Part shown: positions 21,805 to 34,139 of the stretch, one piece after another | Position numbering within the stretch: the first letter of the stretch is position 1 | Layout of the letters: every line of letters starts with the position of its first letter | Assembly: GCA_963575745.1 (NCBI GenBank) | Contig: CAUYUJ010009768.1 | Span: 164,501-228,500, forward strand | Direction of reading: 5' to 3' | DNA length: 64,000 bases | DNA from: Prorocentrum cordatum | Lineage: Eukaryota; Sar; Dinophyceae; Prorocentrales; Prorocentraceae | Translations under genes and position numbers: made by a program | The notes under the pieces: model-generated | What the model was told of the DNA's origin: nothing | Databases searched by the model: none | The model's input: only the letters and a program-made list of their open reading frames with translations

Positions 21805-22890
21805 GATGCCTCAGCCTGCCTCAGTTTCAGCCTCAGCCTCAGCCTGCCTCGGCTTGCCTCAGCCTCAGCCTCAGCCTGCCTCGGCCTCAGCCTCAGCCTG
21901 CCTCAGCCTCAGCCTGCCTCAGCCTCAGCCTCAGCCTGCCTCGGCCTCAGCCTGCCTCAGCATCAGCCTCAGCCTGCCTCAGCCTCAGCCTGCCTCAGCC
22001 TCAGCATCAGCCTCAACCATAGCCTGCCTCGGCTTGCCTCAGCCTCAGCCTCAGCCTGCCTCGGCCTCAGCCTGCCTCGGCCTCAGTCTGCCTCAGCCTC
22101 CCCTCCTCCCCCCCCCCTGCCCCCCCCCCTCCATTCATCCTCACCTTGTCTCAGCTTCGGCCTGCCTCGGCCTCATCCTCAACCTCAGCCTCAGCCTCAG
22201 CCTCAGCCTGTCTCGGCCTGAGCCTGCCTCGGCCTCAGCCTTTGCCTGCCTCAGCCTCAGCCTGCCTCAGCCTCAGCCTCAGCCTGTCTGAGCCTCAGCC
22301 TGCCTCAGCATCAGCCTCAGCATCAGCCTCAGCCTCAGCCTCAGCCTCAGCCTCAGCCTGCCTCGGCTAGCCTCGGACTCAGCCTCAGCCTGCCTCGGCC
22401 TCAGCCTCAACCTCAGCCTCAGCCTCAGCCTCAGCCTCAGCCTGCCTCAGCCTCAGCCTGCATCAGCCTCAGCCTCAGACTGCCTCAGCCGCAGCTTGCC
22501 TCAGCCTCAGCCTCAGCCTGCCTCAGCTTCAGCCTCAGCCTGAGCCTGCCTCGGCTTGCCTCAGCCTCAGCCTCAGCCTGCCTCGGCCTCAGCCTCAGCC
22601 TCAGCCTGCCTCAGCCTCAGCGTCAGCCTCTCAGCCTCAGCCTGCATCAGCCTCAGCCACAGCCTCAGCCTGCCTCAGCATCAGTCTCAGCCTGCCTCAG
22701 CCTCAGCCTGCCTCAGCCTCAGCCTCAGCCTGCCTCGGCCTCAGCCTGCGTCAGCCTCAGCCTCAGCCTGCCTCGGCCTCAGCCTGCCTCGGCCTCAGCC
22801 TGCCTCAGCCTCAGTCTCAGCCTGCCTCGGCGTGCCTCAGCCTCAGCCTCAGCCTGCCTCGGCCTCAGCCTGCCTCGGCCTCAGCCTGCC
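21805..22890 (+). repeat. CCTCAG hexamer array, first
   Basis: Over 1 kb of CCTCAG units interspersed with CCTGCCTCGG. Translations alternate Pro-Gln, Ser-Ala or Leu-Ser depending on frame, so they are not evidence for a protein. A C-rich stretch (22100-22140) interrupts it. Confidence 0.9.
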
Positions 22891-22894
22891 TCAG

Positions 22895-23310
22895 CTCGGG
22901 CATTCAAAATATGGTAGAGGACTGGTGTTCTGGAAACAAGAAGATCACGAAGTGGCTTACAGTTGGCTCCGGGCATTCCAAATGTGGTGCAGGAATAATG
23001 TTCAGGGAACACGAAGAGCACAAAATGGCCTACAGTTGACTCCACGCATTCAAAATGTAGCCTGGGAATTGTGTTCTGGGAGCACGAGGAACACGAAGTG
23101 GCCTACAGTTGGCTCCGGGCATTCAACATGTGGCCTGGGAATGGTGTTCTGGAAACACGAAGAACACGAAGTGGCCTACAGCTGGCTCCGGGCATTCAAC
23201 ATGTGGCCCTGGAATGGTGTTCTGGGAACACGAAGAACACGAAGTGGCCTACAGTTGGCTCTGGGCATTCAAAATGTGGCATGGGAATGGTGTTCTGGGG
23301 AATCCCCGGA
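22895..23310 (+). repeat. 73-bp tandem repeat, first array
   Basis: The landmark acacgaagtgg recurs at about 22945, 23018, 23091, 23164 and 23237. The unit reads ggcctacagttggctccggg ... aaaatgtggcctgggaatgg ... ttctgggaacacgaagaa. The period is not a multiple of three, so any frame changes at each unit; it is not coding. Confidence 0.9.
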
Positions 23311-23775
23311 TCCTCCCCGGCACCCGCCCAGACCCTCCTGGGGAGTACCGGGGAGTCCCCGGATTCTCCCTGGCATCCGCCCAGACCCCCCTGGGGAGTC
23401 AAGATGCTCCCTTTTGAGCCCGCTAGAAGCCTATCAGTCTTCGCTGTTAGGTAAAAACGACCCAGCAGCACCCCAATGACAACGATCACACGGGCACTCG
23501 ACAGCCGTGCACCAATACGGGCTGGCGGAATGAGCGAGGCGATGAAAATAATATGAGCTGCGGGCCCCATAGGGAGGCTCCGTCCTGAGACTTCCCCGCC
23601 AATCACAAACGATGATAATTCGGGGGTGATATTCCTGCGCGGGGGTGTCCAGAGAAAAATTATCCCGGCAAAGTAAGCTAACAGCGATGCGTAGAAGCAT
23701 ATCTGAAAGCATTCCCCTTAAGATTTAGGTCAATATCCAGTTGTAGAATTCTGCTGTTCTCGCAGTCGCAGCCTC
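23311..23775. other. Inter-array spacer with duplicated segments
   Basis: tggggagtc...gatgctccc...cttcgctgttaggtaaaaa (23390-23455) recurs near 24820-24885. The part from 23660 repeats 21440-21560. No gene recognised. Confidence 0.6.
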
Positions 23776-24380
23776 CGCCTGCCTCGGCTTGCCTCGGCCT
23801 CAGCCTCAGCCTGCCTCAGCCTCAGCCTCAGCCTGCCTCGGCCTCAGCCTGCATCAGCCTCAGCCTGCCTCAGCCTCAGCCTCAGCCTGCCTCAGCCTCA
23901 GCCTGCCTCAGCCTCAGCCTGCATCAGCCTCAGCCTCAGCCTGCCTCAGCCGCAGCTTGCCTCAGCCTCAGCCACAGCCTCAGCCTCAGCTTCAGCCTGC
24001 CTCAGCTTCAGCCTCAGCCTCAGCCTGCCTCGGCTTGCCTCAGCCTCAGCCTCAGCCTGTCTCGGCCTCAGCCTCAGCCTCAGCCTGCCTCAGCCTCAGC
24101 GTCGGCCTCTCAGCCTCAGCCTGCATCAGCCTCAGCCTCAGCCACAGCCTCCGCCTCAGCCTCAGCCTGCCTCAGCTTCAGCCTCAGCCTCAGCCTGCCT
24201 CGGCCTGCCTCAGCCTCAGCCTCAGCCTGCCTCGGCCTCAGCCTCAGCCTCAGCCTGCCTCAGCCTCAGCCTCAGCCTGCCTCAGCCTCAGCCTGCATCA
24301 GCCTCAGCCACAGCCTCAGCCTGCCTCAGCATCAGTCTCAGCCTGCCTCAGCCTCAGCCTGCCTCAGCCTTAGCCTCACA
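23776..24380 (+). repeat. CCTCAG hexamer array, second
   Basis: Same unit and interruptions as the first array, about half its length. Confidence 0.9.
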
Positions 24381-24384
24381 GTTG

Positions 24385-24770
24385 GCTCCAGGCAATCAAA
24401 ACGTAGCCTGGGAATGATGTTCTGGGAACACGAAGAACACGAAGTGGCCTACAGTTGGCTCCGGGCATTCAAGATGTGGCCCGGGAATGGTGTTCTGGGA
24501 ACACGAAGAACACGAAGTGGCCTACAGCTAGCTCCGGGCATTCAAAATGTGGCCCGGGAATGTTCTGGGAACACGAAGAACACGAAGTGGCCTACAGTTA
24601 GCTCCGGGCATTCAAAATGTGGCCCGGGAATTGTGTTCTGGGAACACGAAGAACACGAAGTGGCCTGAAGTGGCCTACAGTTGGCTCCGGGCATTCAAAA
24701 TCATGCCCGGGAATGGAGTTCTGGGAACTCGAAGACCACGAAGTGCGTTACTGTTTGCTTAAAACGAGTT
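24385..24770 (+). repeat. 73-bp tandem repeat, second array
   Basis: Same unit as at 22.9-23.3 kb (gtggcctacagttggctccg ... aacacgaagaacacgaa), with one shortened unit near 24550-24575. Confidence 0.9.
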
Positions 24771-24884
24771 CCTCGGCATCCCCCGGGCATCCTCCCCCCG
24801 ATCGCGCCCAGACCCCCCTGGGGCGTCAGGATGCTCTCTTTTGACCCTACTAGAAACCTATCAGTCTTCGCTGTTAGGTAAAAA

Positions 24885-25160
24885 TTTGGTGGTGATGATG
24901 AAGATGATGATGATGAGGAGGAGGAGGATCAATGACCATCATGGGATGATGGTAGTGATGATTGATGATGATGATGGTGCGGTGGTGACAGTGATGGCGA
25001 GTGTGATAACATGGAGGAGGAGAAGAAGTGTGAGGTGAGGTGTGTGAGGACTGCGCGGGGGGCGCAAAGAAAACAAGAACCCAATGTTGGATATGGGGAA
25101 TCGTGGTTAACCTCAGAGACAACACTATGTTGATACTGAACATCACCCGCAACAGCATAA
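24885..25160. repeat. GAT-rich tract
   Basis: GATGATGA-type triplets with the purine strand on plus (24890-25035), opposite in polarity to the ATC tracts that follow. No gene. Confidence 0.7.
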
Positions 25161-26358
25161 TCTCCCCTCATCCTCACCATCATCGTCAACAGCAGCATCA
25201 TCAGCATTATCAGAATCGGCATCGTCATAATGCGCGTCACTATCATCATCAACATCGTCACATCACCACCACCACCATCAACATAATCAATATCGTCATA
25301 TTCAAAATCATCATCACCCACAACAACAGCAACAGCAGCCGTCGCATCCTCACCATCACCCATGACACCATCACTATCATCTGCAGCAGCAGCCGGCGTC
25401 GTCGGCGGCATCATCATCAACATCATCACCATCGTGATAATCAGCATCGTCATGAGCATCATTAGCAAAATCAGCATCATCGTCATCATCATCGTCGTCG
25501 CCATAATCACCATGATTATCATCATGTTTATCATCATCAGCATCATCATCAGCAGCATCATCATCAATACATCGTGGTCATCATGAACAACGTCAACATC
25601 ATCATCATCATCATCAGCATCATCATCATCATCATCATCATCCTCATCCTCCTCATCATCATCATCGGCAGCAGCAACATCATCCATCACCGTCATCAAT
25701 ATAATCATGATCGCCAGCAGCGGCATCTTCGTCGCCGGTATCATCATTATCCGCCGCCATCAACATACGTAGCAACATGGGCAGCAGTAGCATCAGAATC
25801 TGCATCAGCATCATCAGCATCATCATCAGCAGCATCATCATCCTGATCAATGTAAACATCATCAGCAGTAGCAGCGTCATCATCATCATCAGCAGCAGCA
25901 TGTTCATATTCCTATTCACCATCATCGTCATCAACAGCATCATCATCAGCAACATCGTCATCATCATTAAAATTAGCAGGTCATCATCAGCATCACAATC
26001 AGCATCATCATCACCAGCAGCATTGTCATTATTATCATCATCTTCATCGTCACCATCATCGTCATCGTCATCTGCATCAGGAGCAACAGCAGCAGCAGCT
26101 TGAGCACCATCATCAGAACCATCAACATCAACAACAGCGTCGTCGTGTCATCAACATCATCATTATGATCAGCATAATCATCGCCGCCACTACCATCATC
26201 AGCAGCAGCATCGTCGTCATCATCATCAGCAGCATCAGCATCAGCATTATTATCCGCATCAGCCTCAGCATCAACATCATCATCATCATCATCTCGACCA
26301 TCATCATCAACATCATCAGCATCATCATCACCACCACCACCACCACCATCATCATCAC

Positions 26359-26399
<41 letters not shown>

Positions 26400-26475
26400 C
26401 CATCACCATCACCATCACCATCACCATCACCATCACCATCACCATCATCATCATCATCATCATCATCATCCTCCT
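25161..26475. repeat. ATC/AGC trinucleotide region
   Basis: About 1.3 kb of imperfect CATCAT/CAGCAT triplets, purest at 26340-26470. Long frames on both strands read poly-Ile/Ser/His or poly-Met/Asp and are not annotated as genes. Confidence 0.9.
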
Positions 26476-27260
26476 CCTCCTTCCCTCGGTCTCCCATATG
26501 GCGCTCCTGCATCTCCGCCATGTCCTCGGCGGCCGCCTGCGCGGTCTCCTCGGCGCCACGCGCGCAGGGGAGCGGACTCCCTCCAGGAGGAGGAGGTGGA
26601 GAAGGAGGACGCGGAGGACGACGACAACGACTGCTCCTCCTCCTCCTCCTCCTCCTCCTCCTCCTCCTCCTCCTCCTCCTGCTTATCCTTCCCCTCCCCC
26701 TCCACCCCATTCCCCTCCTCCTTCTCCTCTTCCTCCTTTTCGTTTTCCTTATGCTACTCCTCATCGGATCCTCCGTGGGAGGAGGGGGGCGGAGGAGGAG
26801 GGCGTGGGACGTGGGCCCAGCGCCGACCAGCGAAAGCCACCTGGACCGCCGGAAACTCACGTCGGCATATCGAATATGGTTCGTCCTCAAAACAACGAAA
26901 AGAACGAGGCGGCCCCCGGAGGTCAGCACCGGCATCATCCGCAGGCCATCCAGAGGCATCCGTGCACTTCCCCTCGAATCCCGAATCCCGAACCTCGAAC
27001 CTCCTCCGAAGAGAAGGACGACGACGATGAGCCCGTTCGCTGGAAATGGTAAAGCTCTCTCCTCATCCTCCTTCTCGGGGCGCCAGCGGCGGAATGGCGC
27101 CCGTAGACCGCCGACGCTGAATCACTACAGTCATCGGCCTGACCTAAGGAACGATGAATAAGGAACGAAGCCCATGTTCTCCAAAGGAATAGCGCATGAG
27201 GAACGATAAGGAACGATAAATAAGGCATGCAAATCCAAGGAACGACCGAGCTCCTTTTGA
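26476..27260. other. CTC/GAG patches and AAGGAACGATAA motif, no gene recognised
   Basis: A CTC tract at 26633-26690 and purine-rich stretches lie on both sides. Near 27140-27245, gaacgataaggaacgataaa-like units recur. Nothing recognisable as a protein family. Confidence 0.55.
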
Positions 27261-27419
27261 AAAGCAAGTGTTCCTTATTCAAGCCGCTCACGGTAAACCC
27301 GGTCGCCCGCGGGCGGCAGGGCACACATCCCATCCCACGCAGCAGGGGCACACCCGGAGGCACAGCGGCGCACCCCGGGTGGGACCCTCGACGCTGGCGA
27401 TCCGCAGCGCCCCCTGGAG

Positions 27420-27769
27420 CCGCGCAGGGGAGGACGGGGAGGACGGGGAGGACAAGGAGGACGGAGGCCGAGGAGGACGAGGAGGAGGAGGAGGAGGAGG
27501 AAGAGGGACGATGACGATGAGGACGAGAAAGAGGAGGACAAGGAGGACGAGGAGGACGAAGGAGGACGAGGAGGGCGAGGAGAAGGAGGACGAGGAGGGC
27601 GAGGAGAAGGAGGACGAGGGACCGAAGAGGAGGGAGGACCCCGTCCTCCCTTCCTCCCTCCAGGAGGCGGGGGGGGGGGAAGAGCCGGGCCGTCGATCAT
27701 GACGGCGCGGGACATCCAGGGCGGAGGGGTCCAGGAATGTCCGTGCCGAGCCGTTCGCAGGACCGCCCT

Positions 27770-27825
<56 letters not shown>

Positions 27826-27970
27826 GACGAGGACGAGGAGGAGGACGACGACGACGAGGACGAGGACAAACGAGGACGAGGAGGAGGAACAAAGAGGAGC
27901 ACGAGGAGGAGGACGAGGAAGAAGGCGGACGGCGAGGGCCACAGAGATCCTGGCGGCGAAGCGCCTCATC
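27420..27970 (+). repeat. GAGGAC/GAG and GAC tracts
   Basis: Purine-rich GAGGACGAGGA units (27430-27640) and a GAC tract (27770-27830) continuing as GAGGAC to about 27925. The translations are Arg/Glu/Asp low complexity. Confidence 0.85.
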
Positions 27971-28224
27971 GTCGCGCTCCCTCCGGCAGCCGCGCAGCTC
28001 GCTCTCGAAGTCGGCGCGGCGGCGCGCCATCAGCGCGGCGGACGTCTCCTCGCCGCGCTGCCGCACGGCTGCGGAGGCCGCGAGGCCGAGCTGGAGGGCA
28101 GGCACCGCCGGCGCCCTCGTGGTCGCCCTCAACCTCGTCGTCTGCGTCCGTCCCCCCGCCACCCTCCTCGCCGCCGTCCTCGTGCTCATCGGCGACCTCA
28201 TCCCCCCCAGTCCTCAACCGTCCT

Positions 28225-28375
28225 CTCTGCCTCATCCTACTCCTCCTCCTCCTCCTGCTCCACCTGCTCCACCTCCTCCTCCTCCACCTCCTCCTCAACC
28301 ATGCCTTTGTTTATACTAAGTATTATTATCATCATCAGCAGCAGCATCATCATCACCACCGTAATTATTATTATT

Positions 28376-28419
<44 letters not shown>

Positions 28420-28494
28420 CATCATCCTCATCATCATCATCATCATCATCATCAGCATCATCATCATCAGCATCATCATCATCATCTTCATCGC

Positions 28495-28540
<46 letters not shown>

Positions 28541-29114
28541 GTCATCATCAGCATCATCATCATCGCCATCATCATATCATCAGCATCCTAATCATCATCA
28601 TCAGCAGCATCACCAGCAGCATGATCGACATCAACATCAGCATCAGCATCAGCATCAGCATCAGCATCATCACCAGCATCATCAGCATCATCATCGTCAT
28701 CATCAGCATCATCATCAGCATCCTCATCATCAGCAGCAGCATCATCAGCGGCAGCAGCATCAGCATCAGCATCATCATCACCAGCATCATCACCACCACC
28801 ACCACTATCTCACCACCACCACCACAACCACAACCATAATCACCGTCATCATCAACAGCAGCAGCATCAACAGCATAATCATCATCATCACGATCATCAG
28901 CATCATCATCAAAACTATAATCGTCATCATCATCATCATCACCACCATCACCAGCATCAGCATCCTCATCAGTATCATCATCATCAGCATCAGCATCAGC
29001 ATCAGCATCATCATCACAATCAGCATCATCATAAGTATCGGCAGCAACAGCCCTATCAGCATCACCACCATCATTGTCACTACCATCCCGCATCATGAGA
29101 ATGTTCATCATCGG

Positions 29115-29161
<47 letters not shown>

Positions 29162-29455
29162 GATTCATCACCAGCATCAGTATCATCATCAGCATAGTCA
29201 GCATCATGAGCACCAGTATCATCGGCAGCATCGGCATCACCACAACCATCGTCATCATAATGTTAAGCATCAACATCATCAACATCATCATCATGATAAT
29301 CTTAAATATCAGCATCATCGTCATCAGCGTCGTCATCATCGTCATCAGCAGCAGCAGCAGCATCAGCATCATCATCATCATCAGCATCAGCAGCATCAGC
29401 ATCAGCATCAGCATCAGCATCATCAGCATCATCATCATGCTCCTCCAACACCTCC
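28225..29455 (+). repeat. CTC tract followed by a long ATC/AGC region
   Basis: CTC units (28230-28295), then TTATTATCATCATC and ATC/AGC triplets to 29440, with nearly pure ATC runs at 28375-28450, 28495-28545 and 29110-29160. Confidence 0.9.
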
Positions 29456-29509
29456 TCGTCCTCGTCGCCCTCCTGGCGCACGGCCTTCGGCAGTCATCGC
29501 CGCCGCCGT

Positions 29510-29700
29510 CGACCTCCTCCTCCTCCTCCTCTGCCTCCTCCTCCTCCTCCTCCCCCTCCTCCTCCCCTTCCTCCTCCTCCCTCTCCTTCTCCTTCTCATT
29601 CGTCTTCTCCTTTTCCGTCTCCTTCTCCTTCTCTTCCCCCTCCTCCTTCACCTCCTCCTGCTCCACCTCCTCATCCTCGCCCTCCTCCTCCTTCACTTTT
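29510..29700 (+). repeat. CTC/TTC pyrimidine tract
   Basis: Imperfect CTC and TTC triplets. The sequence beyond, to 30000, shows no gene that I recognise. Confidence 0.8.
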
Positions 29701-30019
29701 CCAGGATCGAAAGCGGCTGAAGGCTGGAACACAGCAAGGAGGTGCTTAAACTTAAACTGTCTCCACCACTCACCCCCTTTGGGCCCTCCCCCCCTACCCT
29801 CAGGGCCCTCCATCTCGTCCTCGAACTCCTCTTCCTCCACCTTCTCAGTATTATGCAGGGAGTGGGTGGATGTGAAGGGGAGAGGGAGTGGGCACATCCC
29901 ATCTTCCCCATCGACGTGGCTACATCCCATAGTTCCCATTATCACCATGGTCATTATGATCAGCCTTATCATCATCACCATCATCGAGAGTAGATCTGAA
30001 CCGTGATGTTCGACACTAC

Positions 30020-31330
30020 GCTGCGACACTACACTATCTTCATTAGTGTGGTGTCATGTCCACGCGACAGTGATACTACACTATGACACTACACTTAGGT
30101 TTAATATGGTGTCATAGTGCAGTGTCAGAGGATACCAGGTGTGAAACTACACTATGACACTACAGTACGGTTGAGGAGGGAGAGACGGACGACGTTGTTG
30201 TTCTGTTTGGTGTTCCGTAGGTTTTGCTCACCTCGACCCCGCGAGAGAGGTCTCTCCGCTGCGGTTAGTGTGGTGCCATAGTGTAGCGTCGCACCCAAGT
30301 GCCCCCAACATTACACATGACACCGCATGAACCGTATTGTAGAGCACTCTCTCGCGGAGCCGAGCCAAACACAACCCTAAGGAACAGCAAGCGTAAAACA
30401 AATTCTTCCGCCCCCCCTCCTCAGCCGTAGTGTAGTGTCATAGTGTAGTGTCGCATTCTGGTGTCCCCAACACTATACTATGACACCACAGTGTTTAACC
30501 GTTGCGTAGAGCCCTCTCTCGCGGAGCTGAGCCAGTCAAAAATCCTACGGAACAGCAGACAAAACAAAAACTCAGCCCCTCTCCTCAGTCGTAGTGTAAT
30601 GTCATAGTGTAGTGTCGCACCCCGGTGTCCCCAACATTATACTATGACACCACAGTGTTTAACCGTTGGGTAGAAGTCTCTCTCGCGGAGAGGAGCCAGT
30701 CAAAAACCCTACGGAACAGCAGACAAAAAAACTCAGCCCCTCTCCTCCGCTGTTAGTGTCTATGACACCACAGTAACAGTAACGTAGAGTCCTCTCTCGT
30801 GGAGGGGAGCCAGTCGAACACCCTACGGAACAGCAGGCAACAAAAAAATCAGCCCCTCCTCGGCCGTAGTGTAGTGTCATAGTGTAGTGTCGCACCCCAG
30901 TGTCCCCAACACTATGCTGTGACACCACGGCAACAGTAGCGTAGAGTCCTCTCTCGCGGAGCGGAGCCAATCAAAAACCCTAAGGAACAGCAGGAAAAAA
31001 AAATCCTGCCCCTCTCCTCAGCCGTAGCGTAGTGTCACAGTGTAGTGTCGCACCCCAGGTGTTCCCAATACTATACTATGACACCACAGTAACAGTAGCT
31101 TAGAGTCCTCTCTCGCGGAGCGGAACCAGTCAAGAACCCTACGGAACAGCAGACAGAAAAAACTCAGCCCCCCTCCTCGGCCGTAGTGTAGAGTCATAGT
31201 GTAGTGTCGCACCCCAGTGCCCCCAACACTATACTATGACACCACAGTAACCTTAGTATACTGCCATACTGTAGTGTTACAAGCAAGGGCTCTCAACACT
31301 ACACTATGACACCACACTAACTTCACTCTC
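30020..31330. repeat. Satellite of about 160 bp made of inverted-repeat halves
   Basis: gtagtgtagtgtcatagtgt recurs at 30427, 30591, 30866, 31024 and 31183 (a truncated unit lies between the second and third), so the period is about 159-164 bp. Each unit pairs tagtgtcatagtgtagtgtc with a facing acactatactatgacacca, then has a block ctctctcgcggagcggagcc and an A-rich gaacagcagacaaaa part. 30003-30160 and 31240-31320 carry only the inverted-repeat half. No protein is supported. Confidence 0.85.
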
Positions 31331-31369
31331 TAGACGAATATGAGTTCCAATTCATGAGTAATATAAACC

Positions 31370-31446
31370 CTTCTCATCATCATCATTAGCAGCAGCAGCA
31401 TTCTCATCATCATCAGCATCATCTTCATAATCGTCAGCATCGTCAG

Positions 31447-31481
<35 letters not shown>

Positions 31482-31600
31482 GCAGCATCAGCAGCATCAT
31501 CAGCAGCATCATCATCGTCATCAGCACCACCACAATCACCATCATCAGCAGCATAAGCATAATCAACATAATCAGCATCATCAGATTGTTGCCCCTTGTC
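31370..31600. repeat. ATC/AGC trinucleotide tract
   Basis: CATCAT/CAGCAT triplets similar to those at 25-26 and 28-29 kb. 31600-32030 beyond it contains nothing that I can name. Confidence 0.85.
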
Positions 31601-32039
31601 TGACTTCTCCTCCTGATCTGTATCATCGTCCTCCCCCTCAAGAATCATCGCCAACAGCGCCGTCATCGTGGTCGCCCCGCCTTCATCCCTTTCCTCTTGC
31701 AGGCTGCGCGTCGCTGCGCAATACACCCGAGCTAGAAACCGCAGGGCTGACAGACGGACCAAATGGACAATACGAAAGGCACTTGTTTCTCTCTAACAGA
31801 AAACCTTGCAACGCACAAAAGAAAGACCAAGGGTAACAGTGCCAGTGAAAAATGGCACGAACGACACTGAAATTAGGAACGGTTTTCAAAACAGAATCAG
31901 ACGAATAACGCAGGTTAATCCCACTGGCCCTCTGTGCGGTAAGTATGGGGAGTTCTTCTTCTGACCTTCTCTTTCCATTCCGGGAGACTGTTACCTATAC
32001 CCATATCCCCACTCCCTGGGTCTGGCCATGGCATTTCGC

Positions 32040-32555
32040 GAGGGGTTGGAGCGTCCGAGATGGCCCAAGATGGCCACAAGAGGGCCCGGGATAGCAAAGA
32101 TGGCCATCAATATCGCACAAGACAGCCCAGGATGGCTCAAGATAGCTTCCGACATGCCTCCAAGAGGCGTCATGACCGTCCCAAGACGCCTGCTGGCGGC
32201 CACCGAGCCTCGTTCGGAGCCCCCGACAGACCAAAAGTCAGATCAAGCACTGAGAGAAAATAATGTGTGTTGTAGTGTCGTCTTGTCGCTTCCGATGAGC
32301 TTCTAAGGCCTCGAGATAGCTGCAATATAGCCCAACAGAGTCCCAAGAGGGGCCCTAGATGGGCCCAAGAAGATAGCCCCAAGAGCGCTAAAGAGCGCCA
32401 TAAAGCGCCCCAAGAGACCCACGAGATGACCCGCCAAAGCCCTCAAGATCCCAAAGAGGTGCCCAAAAGAACCCACGAGGGCCCACTGACAGCCTCAAAG
32501 GCCTCCACGATGGCCCCCCAGTGGCCACAAGATGCCTCCAAGAGGCTCCTAGGGC
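32040..32555 (+). repeat. CCAAGA-type minisatellite, degenerate
   Basis: gatggcccaagatggccaca-like and gagcgccataaagcgcccca-like units. More diverged than the arrays at 15-21 kb and interrupted near 32200-32320. Confidence 0.65.
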
Positions 32556-32619
32556 GTGAGCGCACGCAACTACACATCTCTGATAAGGGCAACTCGCCCA
32601 GCGACTGTTTTCGGATGGG

Positions 32620-32815
32620 CTGGTTGGGAGACGCGAGGCGTCAAGAACCCCACCAGCCCTCTGGGCGTAGGTGGTCTAAGGAGTTTCCTCTTCCAACCCC
32701 CTTCTTCTCTTTCGGGGAGGGGTTCACCCCTCCCCCCTACCCCCTCCCCTGGACATGGACGGGGGCGCCCCGCGAGGTGTCAGAGGGTACTCTGTCGCCA
32801 AACTGTTGTAACAGA
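32620..32815 (+). repeat. Dispersed repeat of about 170 bp, copy 1
   Basis: ccccaccagccctctgggcg...tttcggggaggggttcaccc...gaccctcccctggacatgga-like sequence with gtgtcagagg at the end. A second copy lies at about 48195-48360. A shorter related stretch (cccatcccctcccccctggc) occurs near 54280. Confidence 0.7.
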
Positions 32816-33960
32816 TCGCAGCGTTTGCCCACTGGCACGGCCCAGACAGCGCCCGCTGGGGATCTTCTGCCGAGAGATTTCCGAGCGCGCGCGTCGCCTC
32901 ATGGGGGGAGGCGCCGCACACGTTGCACAAGCACGCCTTCGGCAATGCCGAAGTTCAGCGTCCCTCTGACGGGGACTCCACTAACCCGCACTTTGGCCAG
33001 TAACCCAGCGAACCCAACCCTCCCCGATGTGGGCAACGCTGCAATGCCAGAAAGAGGCCCTAAAAATGGCAACCTTCGGCAATCTCCCAAAGCACCCGTG
33101 AGTGAGTACCCGCTACGGCGCCGCTGAGAGGTTCACGTCGCGATGGTGCCAGCACCGGTCTCCGACGCCGCGTCTACATCGGTCAACCTTGGACGATCGT
33201 GGCGTTCCGACTGCGCAGCTCGCGGGACGTCGGCGCACTCTAAACGAAACACGGCCGTCAGCCCCGAATGCCCGCGCCGGGGTCGCCGCCGCTCCAGCGC
33301 GGCGCGGATCTCCTCTTCCCCCCTCCCTCCCGTCCTCCTCCCCCCCCTCTCTCCTCCTCTGCCTCCTCCGCTTGTTCCTCCTCAACCCCCTCCTCCCCCT
33401 CCTCCTCCTCTTCCTCCTCCTCCTCCTCCTCCTCTTCCACCTCCTGTCTCTCCAGTCTCCATAAAAGACGGAATCCCCAACCGAGCGGCGGCGAACATCT
33501 GGCCCCAGTGATGTGAGTGGCGACGGCGTGCCTGGGAAGGAACGGGCAAGGCTGGCCTCCCAGCCTCGATCCGTCCCCTGACCGGGGCTCACGCCAGTCT
33601 CCCAAGGGGAGCACTCTGTCTGAGATGCGCTTTACCGGACGGGCCGGTGCCTTCATGGAGCGACTTCAGACTCCGTGAGGCATCTTCACTATGTGGGTGG
33701 TCCAAGCTCATAATAGCTAAGTATTGGGACCAGCGTTTTCCGAACGCACTGCACTGCGAGCACCACGTTTTCTGCCCTCCTCCGATGTACAACCGATGGG
33801 AGGAGTGGGCCAAGCGGATTGTCTTCGGCAGCCCGACACAAGGGGACTTGCAGACACCTAACCGAGAACAGCCGAGAATAAACCCCCAGGGAGAATAAAG
33901 TTCGGCGGTTACGGTGTGCTAATAAAGGTTGCCCACCAGGACCAGCATAAAGATGTTAAC
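32816..33960. other. No gene recognised; contains a CTC tract
   Basis: A CTC-rich tract lies at 33340-33450. The minus frame near 32945-32760 has CLCNVCGASPHEATRAL, a C-x2-C-type motif that could be a relic of a retroelement C-terminus, but this is too short to call. Nothing else is recognisable. Confidence 0.35.
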
Positions 33961-34139
33961 AGAGGAGCCAAAGCCGAGGATATCTTGAGACATCCTTGGC
34001 TTTTTGTCCTCTCTGACACATCCTCAACAATGGCTTGTGTCGATTGAGACATCCTCGACAAGATTTAGACACATATAAACAGAAAGAAAAAGAAGAAACG
34101 AGCAGGAGAAGGAGAGGAGGAGGAGGAGGAAGCAACAAT

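Noticed and set aside
21796-24373. PQPQPASASASACLSLSL repeat frames
   Set aside because: Pure translation of CCTCAG hexamers; no start context or conserved flank, and the following 73-bp repeat changes frame at each unit.
25161-29455. Poly-Met/Asp/Ile/Ser frames up to about 485 residues
   Set aside because: Translations of ATC/GAT tracts on either strand.
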